DNA of 64,000 bases from positions 2,480,001-2,544,000 of the forward strand of contig NZ_CP037954.1 in NCBI RefSeq assembly GCF_004359195.1, written 5' to 3'. Origin of the DNA: Chryseobacterium salivictor. GTDB taxonomy: Bacteria; Bacteroidota; Bacteroidia; Flavobacteriales; Weeksellaceae. Of this stretch, positions 18,114 through 25,864 are shown piece by piece. The stretch's first letter is position 1; every line of letters begins with the position of its first letter. The notes below the pieces were generated by a model. That model saw only the letters and a list, made by a program, of their open reading frames with translations, ran no database searches and was not told the origin of the DNA. Both the position numbers and the translations under genes were made by a program.

Positions 18114-18147
18114 CAAATATAACTCAAAAAGATATTTCTTTTTCAAA
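18114..18147 (-). promoter_or_regulatory. Promoter of the giant surface-protein gene
   Basis: Read on the minus strand, TTTG (18144-18147) and TATATTTG (18114-18121) are separated by 22 bp. This matches the Bacteroidota TTTG/TAnnTTTG pattern and leaves a leader of about 60 nt to the ATG at 18046. Confidence 0.55.
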
Positions 18148-18223
18148 AATTGGTTTAGTCACAGATAAAATTTTCAATATTAAGAGCCTGTTTAAATTGT
18201 TTTTTAAAACCTAAAATCAGAAA

Positions 18224-18278
18224 CACCGCGGTCTTTTTTAAATTTCACCGCGGTGATTTATTATTTTCACCGCGGTGA
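18224..18278. promoter_or_regulatory. Array of three CACCGCGGTG-type palindromes at exact 22-bp spacing
   Basis: The 8-bp palindrome ACCGCGGT occurs at 18225-18232, 18247-18254 and 18269-18276, so the centres are exactly 22 bp apart. The second and third copies extend to the 12-bp palindrome TCACCGCGGTGA followed by ATTT. This GC-rich core stands out in an AT-rich gap. Two helical turns between palindromes would place bound dimers on one face of the DNA, as in a cooperative operator. The array lies about 80 bp upstream of the giant gene's promoter and partly overlaps a short minus-strand reading frame. The bound factor is unknown. Confidence 0.55.
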
Positions 18279-18351
18279 TTTTTCCATAGGTTACTGTAAA
18301 AATAAGGAGTATAATAAGAGCTTTTTGTTTGTAGAGTAAATTTTTCATCAT
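18238..18351 (-). CDS. Doubtful 37-residue signal-peptide-like small reading frame
   Basis: Starting from a double ATG at 18351, the frame encodes a Lys-rich start, a hydrophobic core (ALIILLIFTVTYG) and a short polar tail that runs through two of the palindromes before a stop. It looks like a secretion signal with almost no mature protein. It could be the remnant of a secreted-protein gene whose body was lost, a real micropeptide, or chance. I see no consensus promoter directly upstream. It lies between the fpg terminator and the giant gene, all on the minus strand. Confidence 0.25.
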   Translation of the reverse strand: MMKNLLYKQKALIILLIFTVTYGKITAVKIINHRGEI

Positions 18352-18372
18352 AATTTTATTAGCCCAGTAACC
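18289..18372. repeat. 8-bp inverted repeat GGTTACTG/CAGTAACC
   Basis: GGTTACTG (18289-18296) is repeated inverted at 18365-18372, and a partial extra copy (AGTTACT) follows. The arms flank most of the short reading frame at 18238-18351. This could be a footprint of excised DNA, or chance in an AT-rich gap. Confidence 0.3.
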
Positions 18373-18487
18373 AATAAGTTACTAAAATGACAATCAATTT
18401 TTTATGTTTTTCAATATGAATATCCCATAAACTTTTTCTTTATTTAACTTTTCAACAGCCTATAAAACTGATGTTCTGATAAATAAA

Positions 18488-18512
18488 AAAATCCCTTCAA
18501 TTAAAGGGAATT
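18488..18512 (-). terminator. Terminator downstream of the Fpg/Nei gene
   Basis: On the minus strand a CCCTT/AAGGG stem with AT extension closes a short loop and is followed by a run of seven Ts. It lies 24 nt after the stop at 18536. Confidence 0.7.
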
Positions 18513-18535
18513 CATACTATTTCTAAACTAAAAAA

Positions 18536-19255
18536 TCAATAGATTTTCTGCACTTTTTCAACCACGTAGGTTTTTCGTTTAATTTTCGGAGCGACATATT
18601 CTAAAACTTCTTGGTCTTCCCATTCTTTTTTCTTGTAAACTGAACTTGAGGATTTCCATATTTTTTGCTCAATTAATTCTACGGAAGCTTTGGAAAATTC
18701 TTTAATTGTTTGAAGTAATTCTTTCATTTTTTTCGAAGGAATTTTTTCCACCGTACTTTCAGGATGAATCTTACTTAGGAATAAAACTTCATTGCGGATA
18801 ATATTTCCTAAACCTGGAAACACGTCCTGATTTAAAAGTACATCTCCAATTCTCTTGTCGCCATATTTTTCGAGCAAAAATTTTTTCGTTTTTTCTAATT
18901 TGTATTTTTTTGAAAATACATTTATTTCCTGATCAAACGCGTGATCTTTTTGGAGTTTCTTAATTTTCACCACATAAAAATTGATGTGGTCTTCCCCGAA
19001 AAAAAGCGAAAAACTTGTATTGACTTTCTTGGATTCATTAATCAAAAAGCTTCCAAATAATCCAAAATGAACAGTGATTAAAAAGTCTTTGAAATCGAGT
19101 AAAAGGTATTTTCCATAGGTTTCAACCGAAACCACTTTTCTGCCGGAAATTGAGTCGGCGAAAGGATTGTTGTAGCCACCGCTTTCGGTCACGGTTTCAC
19201 CTTCAAATCTTTGAAGTCGTTTCTTAAAAACAACAATGGAGGGACCTTCTGGCAT
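18536..19255 (-). CDS. Fpg/Nei-family DNA glycosylase, apparently without a zinc finger
   Basis: Bifunctional DNA glycosylase/AP lyase of the Fpg/Nei superfamily, 239 residues. The N-terminus reads MPEGPS: after Met removal Pro1 is the Schiff-base nucleophile and Glu2 is catalytic, but the usual following Glu is Ser. GKYLLLDF holds the conserved Lys of the N-terminal beta-sandwich. The helix-two-turn-helix is visible in DVFPGLGNIIRNEVLF. The protein contains no cysteine at all. The C-terminal region (SSVYKKKEW to IKRKTYVVEK) aligns by eye with the place of the four-Cys zinc finger, so it probably forms a 'zincless finger' hairpin. It follows topoisomerase IB after only 2 bp. Confidence 0.88.
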   Translation of the reverse strand: MPEGPSIVVFKKRLQRFEGETVTESGGYNNPFADSISGRKVVSVETYGKYLLLDFKDFLITVHFGLFGSFLINESKKVNTSFSLFFGEDHINFYVVKIKKLQKDHAFDQEINVFSKKYKLEKTKKFLLEKYGDKRIGDVLLNQDVFPGLGNIIRNEVLFLSKIHPESTVEKIPSKKMKELLQTIKEFSKASVELIEQKIWKSSSSVYKKKEWEDQEVLEYVAPKIKRKTYVVEKVQKIY

Positions 19256-19257
19256 AA

Positions 19258-20367
19258 TTACGGTTTTTCGTTTTTTAGAATTTTCATCACAATCTGTTCT
19301 TCTTTCGTCAAACCGGATTTTCCGTCATCAATTTCTATTTCATCCAGTTCTCTTAAATATTTTTCAATAGAATCGTTTTCGTAAAGATTAATGATCAGTG
19401 GATGAATATAGTATTTTCGGCAAACGGTGCCGGTATTTCCCAGTTCGGCGGCTACCAGATCGATGGCCCGTTTTATTTTGGATTTTTGATTACCATCAAT
19501 TTCCTGAGCTTCAATTTCTTTAAAGGCAATTAACGCATTCACCGTGCCAGACCACGTCCGGAAATCTTTTGCGGTGAAATCTTCGCCACTGATTTCTTTA
19601 ATATAATCATTGACCATTCCACTTTCTATGGCGTGTCGTTTTCCATCCTCGTCATAAAACTGAAAGAGTTCTTTTCCGGGAATATCACGGCAGGTTTTTA
19701 CGGCTTTTGCTAATTTGGCATTCTTTAAATCGATATCGTGGTAAATGCCTTTTTTACCTTTAAAAGAGAATTTTATTTTTTGACCGTTAATCGCTACATG
19801 TTTATCTTTCAAAGTCGTTAAGCCAAAAGATCCATACAACTTTTCATAAATCGCATTGCCGATTCTAATATTGGTCCGTTCCATGAGACTTACCACCAAT
19901 GCCAAAACTTTGCGCCTGTCTAAGGTGCGGTGATTCAAATCTTTTTCTAACTGCAGTCGGATATCGGGCAAAACTTCGCCAAAGTGCAGCATTCTGTAAA
20001 ACTTCGTATGATTCCGTAAGGCATTCCAAATGGGATGGTAGCGGTACTGTTTGCGTTTTTTAGCATCCAGACCTGTGGCCTGTAAATGGCCGTTTTGCAA
20101 CGCGCAGATCCATACGTTTTCCCAGGCGGGAGGAATCGCCAATTGATTAATCCGCTGAATCTCTTCTTTGTCTTTAATCTTTTCACCGCCAATAAAATAA
20201 ATGAATTTATCTCCTCTTTTTCGGCGTGCGATTCCTTGATTTTCACTGTCGCTGGTGTAAACTAAATTTACTGCAGTTGCAGATTTCTCCGGATCCTTCA
20301 TGATTTTCACCATTTTTGAAGGACTTATTTTAGTGATAAGTTCTAAAGAAGGATTTTCGGTTTTCAT
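19258..20367 (-). CDS. Poxvirus-type DNA topoisomerase IB
   Basis: The 369-residue type IB topoisomerase relaxes supercoils through a 3'-phosphotyrosyl intermediate. Visible features are the N-terminal DNA-binding domain (PPAWENVWIC, then KRKQYRYHPIWN), the catalytic helix with Arg and Asn (RRKVLALVVSLMERTNIRIGN), KDFRTWSGTVNALIAF with the second catalytic Arg, and the nucleophile Tyr in CRKYYIHPLI. Sequences of this kind occur across many bacterial phyla. It sits in a tight minus-strand series: lipoprotein, topoisomerase (5-bp gap), then glycosylase (2-bp gap), which suggests co-translation and a DNA-maintenance role. Confidence 0.94.
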   Translation of the reverse strand: MKTENPSLELITKISPSKMVKIMKDPEKSATAVNLVYTSDSENQGIARRKRGDKFIYFIGGEKIKDKEEIQRINQLAIPPAWENVWICALQNGHLQATGLDAKKRKQYRYHPIWNALRNHTKFYRMLHFGEVLPDIRLQLEKDLNHRTLDRRKVLALVVSLMERTNIRIGNAIYEKLYGSFGLTTLKDKHVAINGQKIKFSFKGKKGIYHDIDLKNAKLAKAVKTCRDIPGKELFQFYDEDGKRHAIESGMVNDYIKEISGEDFTAKDFRTWSGTVNALIAFKEIEAQEIDGNQKSKIKRAIDLVAAELGNTGTVCRKYYIHPLIINLYENDSIEKYLRELDEIEIDDGKSGLTKEEQIVMKILKNEKP

Positions 20368-20372
20368 CCTGT

Positions 20373-20537
20373 TTAATTTTTCCCTCTGCTAAATAACCAA
20401 ACGATTAAACCGATTACCAATGCAACCAGGAAAAATGCCCACCACATTCCGGCTTTGAAAATGGTGCCGATCGCGTCGCAACCGGTTAAACTCAATAAAG
20501 CAAAAACAGCCAGAGTAAGAAATGTAAACTTTTTCAT
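20373..20537 (-). CDS. 54-residue small lipoprotein with a membrane segment
   Basis: The reading frame from ATG 20537 to TAA 20373 encodes a Lys-rich start, a hydrophobic core and the lipobox LTGC with the cysteine at residue 20. A second hydrophobic segment (about residues 31-49, WWAFFLVALVIGLIVWLF) and a basic tail SRGKN follow. Very similar tiny proteins are, as I recall, widespread in Flavobacteriia and sometimes mislabelled as phosphatidate cytidylyltransferase, which 54 residues cannot be. It ends 5 bp before topoisomerase IB and lies 51 bp after the DUF6526-like gene, so it is part of this operon. Function unknown. Confidence 0.8.
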   Translation of the reverse strand: MKKFTFLTLAVFALLSLTGCDAIGTIFKAGMWWAFFLVALVIGLIVWLFSRGKN

Positions 20538-20588
20538 AATTTTATTTTTTAAGGTTTATTAATGATAATTTAATTATTATTTTTTTAT

Positions 20589-21026
20589 TTAAACTCTATG
20601 GTGATCAGGTTTCCAGTTGTGGATTGATTTTTTGATTTCGTCACCAGAAATATTTTGTTGAAGCGCTTTATCTAGCAAAATTTTAAATTCGTCATCGTAG
20701 GCAAAGCGCAAAGCGGCAATCTGATCAAAAGAAAGTTTAGATTCTGCTTCATCCGCGCTTTTACCGAAAAGTTCAAAATACCTTAGCTTAAACTCTAATC
20801 GTATAATACGGTCCTGATTTCCAAGTGCGTAATGCTGCCGGATCATTAATGCTAAATAAAGAATTAGAAAAATAACGGCTGAAAATAAAATCCAGATTAA
20901 TTGGTTTTGCTCATCGTTAAAAATTTTCCAGATTCCAATAATTTGTAGAATAAAAACAAGAGGAAGATAGATGAAATGATGTGGCGGATAGAATTTTTTG
21001 TGATTTTGATAATTTTGATTTTTCAT
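20589..21026 (-). CDS. DUF6526-like small membrane protein
   Basis: The 145-residue protein has a short polar N-terminus (NQNYQNHKKFYPPHH), two membrane helices at about residues 18-36 and 42-62, and a cytosolic helical tail of ~80 residues (GNQDRIIRLEFKLRYFELFGK, then FDQIAALRFAYDDEF). This matches my memory of the DUF6526 family of Bacteroidota. Function unknown. It is the first gene of the minus-strand series that continues to the small lipoprotein, topoisomerase IB and the Fpg/Nei glycosylase. Confidence 0.75.
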   Translation of the reverse strand: MKNQNYQNHKKFYPPHHFIYLPLVFILQIIGIWKIFNDEQNQLIWILFSAVIFLILYLALMIRQHYALGNQDRIIRLEFKLRYFELFGKSADEAESKLSFDQIAALRFAYDDEFKILLDKALQQNISGDEIKKSIHNWKPDHHRV

Positions 21027-21134
21027 AAATATTTCCCATCAAAAAGTTAACCATTCTTAAAACTAGATTAAAATTCACTGTCTGTTCCTCCATTTTAAAG
21101 GCTAAAGCATCATTAAATTCCGGTTCAATAATCC

Positions 21135-21182
21135 AAAAAAGCCGGCAAAATCTTCACGCTGAACGTTAGAAATTACCGGCTT
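21135..21182 (-). terminator. Terminator downstream of the M28 peptidase gene
   Basis: On the minus strand, AAGCCGG pairs with CCGGCTT across a ~30-nt loop, followed by TTTTTTGG. It lies about 30 nt after the stop at 21213. Confidence 0.7.
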
Positions 21183-21212
21183 ATTACAGGTTATTTTTGG
21201 TAAGATTTACAT

Positions 21213-22763
21213 TTAATCGAAACCTCCTTTACGGGTTGGTTCTTTTACTTCCGGCCATTTCATAGGTTCACCGGTTCTTGGATTGATTGGCATTTTTATT
21301 CTTTCCGATGAAGCCTTTTCCGGATCTTCACTCGCCATATAAGTTAAAATCGCGATCGTCGCAACATTACTTTTAAGATCATCGAAAACGATTTTATCGT
21401 AGGTGTCTCTGTTGGTATGCCAGGTGTAATTTCCATAACTCCAGTTTAATGAACTCAACATAAATGCGGGTACGCCGGCTGCAATAAATGAAGCGTGGTC
21501 AGAACCTCCACCACCCGGGAATCCTGGGAAAGAAGTTTCGATTCCTTTGGTTAATTCTTTCGGAACAGCGCTTAACCATCTTCCGATATAATCATACGAA
21601 TTCAAAAATCCCTGCCCGCTGATATTGGCGATTCTTCCCGTTCCGTTATCTTGGTTGAAAACCGCCTGAACATTTGGCATTTGGTCTTTATGTGCCCAGA
21701 CATAACCGCGTGAACCATTTAAGCCCTGTTCCTCACTTCCCCAAAGTCCAACCACAATGGTTCTCTTTGGATTTGGATAATATTTTTTTAGAATTCTGGC
21801 AACTTCCATCATGGTGATGGTTCCGGTGCCATTATCGGTAGCGCCGGTTCCGCCATCCCAGGAATCAAAGTGCGCCGAAAGAATCACATATTCCTCTGGT
21901 TTCTCAGAACCTTTGATAACAGCAACTGTATTGAAAGTTGGAGCAGTTCCTCTGTCTTTCGAATGAGCGTTAATTTTCAGTTTAGGCGTTTTTCCGTGCT
22001 GAATCATGCGGTATAACTGTCCGTAATCTTCTAAAGAAATATCAACCACAGGAATGGTTTTCGTCCCGGCAGCGAAAATTTTATTCACTCCAAATCCTCT
22101 GGACCAATACGAAGAGACGATTCCGGCTGCACCGGCTTTTTCTAATTTTTCATTTAACGTTCTGGAGGTTTCTCCTGTCGCAGCAATTGATTTTCTCCAC
22201 TCTTCAGAAGCTTCAGCGGATTCTTTTTTCATTTTCTCAAAAGATTCCGGCGTTGCAAATTCTTTCCAGTTATTTTCAGGTCTTCCCGTTGGCTGGTATT
22301 GGGAAACCATCACCAGTTTTCCTTTTACTTTTGGCAGCCAGGCGGCAAATTCTTCTTTGTTTTTAAACATGGGCAACATCACCACATCGGCGGTTAAGCC
22401 TTTAGCAGAAGTTGCAGGACTGAAAGCCAACTGCATTCCTTCGATTGATTTCGCATAAGGAGCAACCATTTCTATGGATGATGGTCCTCTTTCCCAGGAT
22501 TTCCATTCGCCCCATTTTTCGTTTTGGGCATCGATTCCCCAGTTCTGAAAACGTTTTACGGCCCAGTCATGTGCCTGCTGCATTTTTGGACTTCCCACCA
22601 GTCTTGGCCCAATGTCGTCCATCAATTCATAAGCAAGGGTTTCGAGTTGAGAGTTTTGATAGGTTTCATCCATAATAGATTTTACCATTTGGTCTTTGGT
22701 TTGAGCGTTTAAACCCACAGCAAAAACCGTAGAAACCATCAATAATTTAGCATAGTTCTTCAT
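21213..22763 (-). CDS. Secreted M28-family metallopeptidase
   Basis: The 516-residue product begins with a signal peptide (MKNYAKLLMVSTVFAVGLNAQ). The catalytic domain shows the di-zinc aminopeptidase ligands in order: SAHFDSWD (His, Asp), GATDNGTG (bridging Asp), GSEEQGLNGS (catalytic and metal Glu), FNQDNGTG (Asp) and GGSDHASF (His). A PA-like insert precedes it (from about residue 120 to 270), as in other secreted M28 aminopeptidases. There is no lipobox and no T9SS domain, so the likely location is the periplasm. It probably trims peptides for uptake, as do the M1 and S9 enzymes encoded nearby on the other strand. Confidence 0.92.
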   Translation of the reverse strand: MKNYAKLLMVSTVFAVGLNAQTKDQMVKSIMDETYQNSQLETLAYELMDDIGPRLVGSPKMQQAHDWAVKRFQNWGIDAQNEKWGEWKSWERGPSSIEMVAPYAKSIEGMQLAFSPATSAKGLTADVVMLPMFKNKEEFAAWLPKVKGKLVMVSQYQPTGRPENNWKEFATPESFEKMKKESAEASEEWRKSIAATGETSRTLNEKLEKAGAAGIVSSYWSRGFGVNKIFAAGTKTIPVVDISLEDYGQLYRMIQHGKTPKLKINAHSKDRGTAPTFNTVAVIKGSEKPEEYVILSAHFDSWDGGTGATDNGTGTITMMEVARILKKYYPNPKRTIVVGLWGSEEQGLNGSRGYVWAHKDQMPNVQAVFNQDNGTGRIANISGQGFLNSYDYIGRWLSAVPKELTKGIETSFPGFPGGGGSDHASFIAAGVPAFMLSSLNWSYGNYTWHTNRDTYDKIVFDDLKSNVATIAILTYMASEDPEKASSERIKMPINPRTGEPMKWPEVKEPTRKGGFD

Positions 22764-22893
22764 TGAATATAATTTTTGCGATGAAGATAATAAAATTTAT
22801 TCTAAGGAACTGTCTGTTCATGGGATAAAATAAAATACCGGCGAAGTTCTTGCTTACTCGCTTTAATTTTTTAATTTTATAAAAAAATAGATT

Positions 22894-23238
22894 ATGAATT
22901 TAATTATCCGATTATTAGTGACTGCGATTGTCGCTTTTTTATTAACGAAAATTTTAAGTGGAGTTCATATTGATGGCTTTGGATCTGCCGTAATTTTCGC
23001 TTTGATCTTAGGAGTCCTTAACTTGATTGTTACACCTGTTTTGAAGATTTTAGGATTGCCTTTAACCATTCTTACGTTAGGTTTTTTCTCTTTGGTCATT
23101 AATGCTCTGGTGGTTTTACTGGCTGCGAAATTTGTAGACGGAATGGCCATTGACGGATTTTGGTGGGCCTTTATTTTCAGTATCGCTTTGTCCTTAATTA
23201 CTTCATTATTAAATGGAATTATTACGTCCGATAAATAA
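22894..23238 (+). CDS. YvlD-type phage-holin-superfamily-IV membrane protein
   Basis: The 114-residue protein has four hydrophobic segments in hairpin arrangement: residues ~3-22, ~32-52, ~55-78 and ~90-110. The motif LGVLNLIVTPVLKILGLPLTILTLG is typical of the YvlD/PF04020 group. Despite the family's 'phage holin' label, these are ordinary chromosomal membrane proteins, and there is no phage gene nearby. Function unknown; a link with envelope stress is known for some members. It is a single-gene unit with its own terminator. Confidence 0.85.
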   Translation: MNLIIRLLVTAIVAFLLTKILSGVHIDGFGSAVIFALILGVLNLIVTPVLKILGLPLTILTLGFFSLVINALVVLLAAKFVDGMAIDGFWWAFIFSIALSLITSLLNGIITSDK

Positions 23239-23263
23239 TTTATTAAAAATAAGAAAATGTCAT

Positions 23264-23295
23264 AGCGGTTTCAATTATGTTTGAACCGCTTTTTA
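23264..23295 (+). terminator. Terminator after the YvlD-type gene
   Basis: AGCGGTT (23264-23270) pairs with AACCGCT (23284-23290), followed by TTTTT. Confidence 0.75.
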
Positions 23296-23385
23296 ATTCA
23301 TAGCGGATGATGCACTTTCATTAACAACGGGAAACCGATGATTGAAAAATGTTCATCAGATTTAGTAATTTTAAAATAAAAATTA

Positions 23386-25248
23386 ATGCGTACCACTCTT
23401 ACTTCTTTATTGCTGCTGTTTTTCTCTGTGCAGATTTTCGCTCAGCAATTATATATTCCGCGGAACATTGCCAAAGCTTATGAAAATAAAACCCGGGCGT
23501 CGGATGGGAAACCCGGCGAAAATTATTGGCAAAATTCGGGAGATTATACGATTGATTTCAATGTAAATCCAACAACTAAAATCGTTTCCGGAAATGAGAC
23601 GATTATTTATTCAAATAATTCTCCTGATGAATTGAAATCGGTGGTGATCAGATTTGTGAATAATGTCCATAAACCGACTTCGCCCAGAGCGGCTAAAGCT
23701 TCACCTGATTTTTTAAGTGAAGGTTTAAAAATAAAATCGCTTTCTGTCAATGGTGAAAATTACAAAGTAAATTCTCAAGACTGGGAAACATTCTATGATT
23801 TAAAATTAAATAAATCTTTGTTGCCAAACTCCAAAAATACCATTAAAATAGAATGGGAGTTTCCGTTATCAAAAGAGAGTGGAAGAGAAGGGCAAATCGA
23901 TGAAACCACGTTTTTCTGTGCGTATGCCTATCCGAGAATTTCGGTCTACGATGATTATAATGGTTGGGATAAATTGGCCCATAACGGCCGAAATGAATTT
24001 TATAATGACTTTAATAATTATGAAGTTGCCGTTACGGTTCCAAAAAATTTCGTGGTTTATGCGACGGGAGTTTTGCAGAATCCGGAAGAAGTTCTGCAGC
24101 CGGGAATTTTAAAGAAATTTAAATATTCATTAAAATCCAATCAGGTTATTCATGTTGCCACGAAAGACGAAATCCAAAAACAAAAAGTAACCAAACAGAA
24201 TCCATTTAATACCTGGAAATTTAAGGCTGAAAACATTACCGATTTTACGTTTGGCTTAAGTTCCACTTACGTCTGGGATGCTTCAAGTGTTCAGCTGAAA
24301 TCGAAAAGAGTGAGCACGCAGGCAACTTATAATGCGGGAACGGCTGATTTTGAAAAATATGTGGAATGGGAAAGATACAGCATCAAATGGTTTTCTGAAA
24401 ACTGGCCGGGAATAGAATATCCTTTCCCTACCATGACCGGTTTTCAGGGATTTGCCGATATGGAATATCCTATGATGGTGAATGATACTGCGATTCCTGA
24501 TGATTTTGCTGACTCCCGCCAAACGGTGGATCATGAGATTGCCCATACGTATTTCCCTTTTATGATGGGAACCAACGAAACACGATACGCTTTTATGGAT
24601 GAAGGTTGGGTGACGGCTTTCGAATATCTGATTGGTGAAGCTGAAAACGGAAAAGCTTTTAATGATAAAATGTTCACCGATTTCCGGGTGAAAAAATATA
24701 TTAATGATCCGTCAACGGAGCAGGATCAGCCGATTATTTCGATGAGCAGCCAACTGTCTGGGATGGGCTACGGAAGCAACGCTTATATCAAACCGGCTTT
24801 TGCCTATCTGTCTTTGAAAAATCTACTGGGCGACGAGCTGTTCAAAAAAACGCTGCATTATTACATGAACATCTGGAAAGGAAAACATCCGACGCCGTGG
24901 GATTTCTTTTACAGCATGAATGAAGGCAGCGGACAAAATCTGAATTGGTTTTGGAACAACTGGTTTTTCAGCAATAATTATATCGATTTAAAAATTAATT
25001 CAGCAGTTATTTCCGGTAAAAATCTGAATTTGACGGTTGAAAATGCAGGCGGATTTGCCATTCCGTTCGATGTAGAAATTACTGGTCAGGATGGAAAAGT
25101 TTCTGTAAAACATTTTACGCCGGAAGTATGGAAAAACAGCGGATCTTTTACCACGCAAATCGAAGTAAATCAAAAACTGAAATCGGTAAAAATCGACGGT
25201 GGAATTTTCATGGATTATACGCCGGCTAATAATTTATTTAACTTTTAA
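23386..25248 (+). CDS. Secreted M1-family zinc metallopeptidase
   Basis: The 620-residue protein has a signal peptide (MRTTLTSLLLLFFSVQIFAQ) and the gluzincin signature HEIAH (about residue 383) followed after exactly 18 residues by the third zinc ligand Glu in DEGW. The exopeptidase motif usually written GAMEN appears as the variant ADMEYP. The N-terminal ~190 residues form the saddle-like beta domain of M1 enzymes (DFNVNPTTKIVSGNETIIYSNNS). It is likely a periplasmic aminopeptidase. The next gene (PH domain) starts 11 bp later, so the two are probably co-transcribed. Confidence 0.92.
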   Translation: MRTTLTSLLLLFFSVQIFAQQLYIPRNIAKAYENKTRASDGKPGENYWQNSGDYTIDFNVNPTTKIVSGNETIIYSNNSPDELKSVVIRFVNNVHKPTSPRAAKASPDFLSEGLKIKSLSVNGENYKVNSQDWETFYDLKLNKSLLPNSKNTIKIEWEFPLSKESGREGQIDETTFFCAYAYPRISVYDDYNGWDKLAHNGRNEFYNDFNNYEVAVTVPKNFVVYATGVLQNPEEVLQPGILKKFKYSLKSNQVIHVATKDEIQKQKVTKQNPFNTWKFKAENITDFTFGLSSTYVWDASSVQLKSKRVSTQATYNAGTADFEKYVEWERYSIKWFSENWPGIEYPFPTMTGFQGFADMEYPMMVNDTAIPDDFADSRQTVDHEIAHTYFPFMMGTNETRYAFMDEGWVTAFEYLIGEAENGKAFNDKMFTDFRVKKYINDPSTEQDQPIISMSSQLSGMGYGSNAYIKPAFAYLSLKNLLGDELFKKTLHYYMNIWKGKHPTPWDFFYSMNEGSGQNLNWFWNNWFFSNNYIDLKINSAVISGKNLNLTVENAGGFAIPFDVEITGQDGKVSVKHFTPEVWKNSGSFTTQIEVNQKLKSVKIDGGIFMDYTPANNLFNF

Positions 25249-25259
25249 AAAGTACAGTT

Positions 25260-25748
25260 ATGAAAGAATTCGTTACTGCAAAAATGGATGACCGAACGAA
25301 AATATTTACATTGATTCTTCTCGTGCTTCTCCCTTTATTGGCATTAAGTTCATTTTTTATGCAACCGCCAAAACCTGTCGTTTCTGTGGTTTTGACAATT
25401 TTACTGTTTTCGGTTATTGTGATTTCTTACGGCTTGGTACCGAAAAGAATTGCAATATCGGATGATCAAATTTTAATTAGAAATTTATTCGGAGCGGTGA
25501 TTATTAATATCAACGAAATCAAGACAGCAGATAAAATTGAAAAAACCGGATTAAATCTGAGAACTTTCGGAGTCGGCGGTTTGTTCGGTTATTTTGGATA
25601 TTTTAATGGTCGCGATGTGTGGTATGTGACCAATATTCATAAAAAAGTAAAGATGATTTTAAAATCCGGAAAAATTTATATGATCAGTCCCGAAAATCCT
25701 GATAATTTTCTTCAGGAAGTTCACCGGAGAATGAGCGAAATGGTTTAG
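25260..25748 (+). CDS. Membrane-anchored bacterial PH-domain protein
   Basis: The 162-residue protein has two adjacent membrane helices (~residues 15-33 and 38-58) and a C-terminal beta-rich domain with the look of a bacterial pleckstrin-homology domain: RIAISDDQILIRNLFG, then DVWYVTNIHKKVKMILKSG, and a closing helix NFLQEVHRRMSEM. Function unknown. It starts 11 bp after the M1 peptidase stop and probably shares its transcript. Confidence 0.75.
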   Translation: MKEFVTAKMDDRTKIFTLILLVLLPLLALSSFFMQPPKPVVSVVLTILLFSVIVISYGLVPKRIAISDDQILIRNLFGAVIININEIKTADKIEKTGLNLRTFGVGGLFGYFGYFNGRDVWYVTNIHKKVKMILKSGKIYMISPENPDNFLQEVHRRMSEMV

Positions 25749-25751
25749 CAG

Positions 25752-25780
25752 TTGCTTTCTTCCTGAATTTTCTATATTTG
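25752..25780 (+). promoter_or_regulatory. Promoter of the S9 peptidase gene
   Basis: TTG (25752-25754), an 18-bp spacer, and TATATTTG (25773-25780), an exact TAnnTTTG match. The leader to the ATG at 25865 is about 80 nt. Confidence 0.6.
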
Positions 25781-25864
25781 TAAGCGCCTAATTTTCGATG
25801 ATTAGTTTAAAGAAAATTACCGATTTTTAAACCTTTTATATATCTAAAAAATTTAATTTTAAAA

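Noticed and set aside
18224..18278. The three-palindrome array as a CRISPR
   Set aside because: Repeats are palindromic 8-12 bp cores only 22 bp apart, leaving ~10-bp spacers, and no cas gene is near. This is not a CRISPR layout.
22894..23238. The 'phage holin' family label as a sign of a prophage
   Set aside because: YvlD-type proteins carry this label by family naming. No integrase, capsid, terminase or lysin gene lies in the window.
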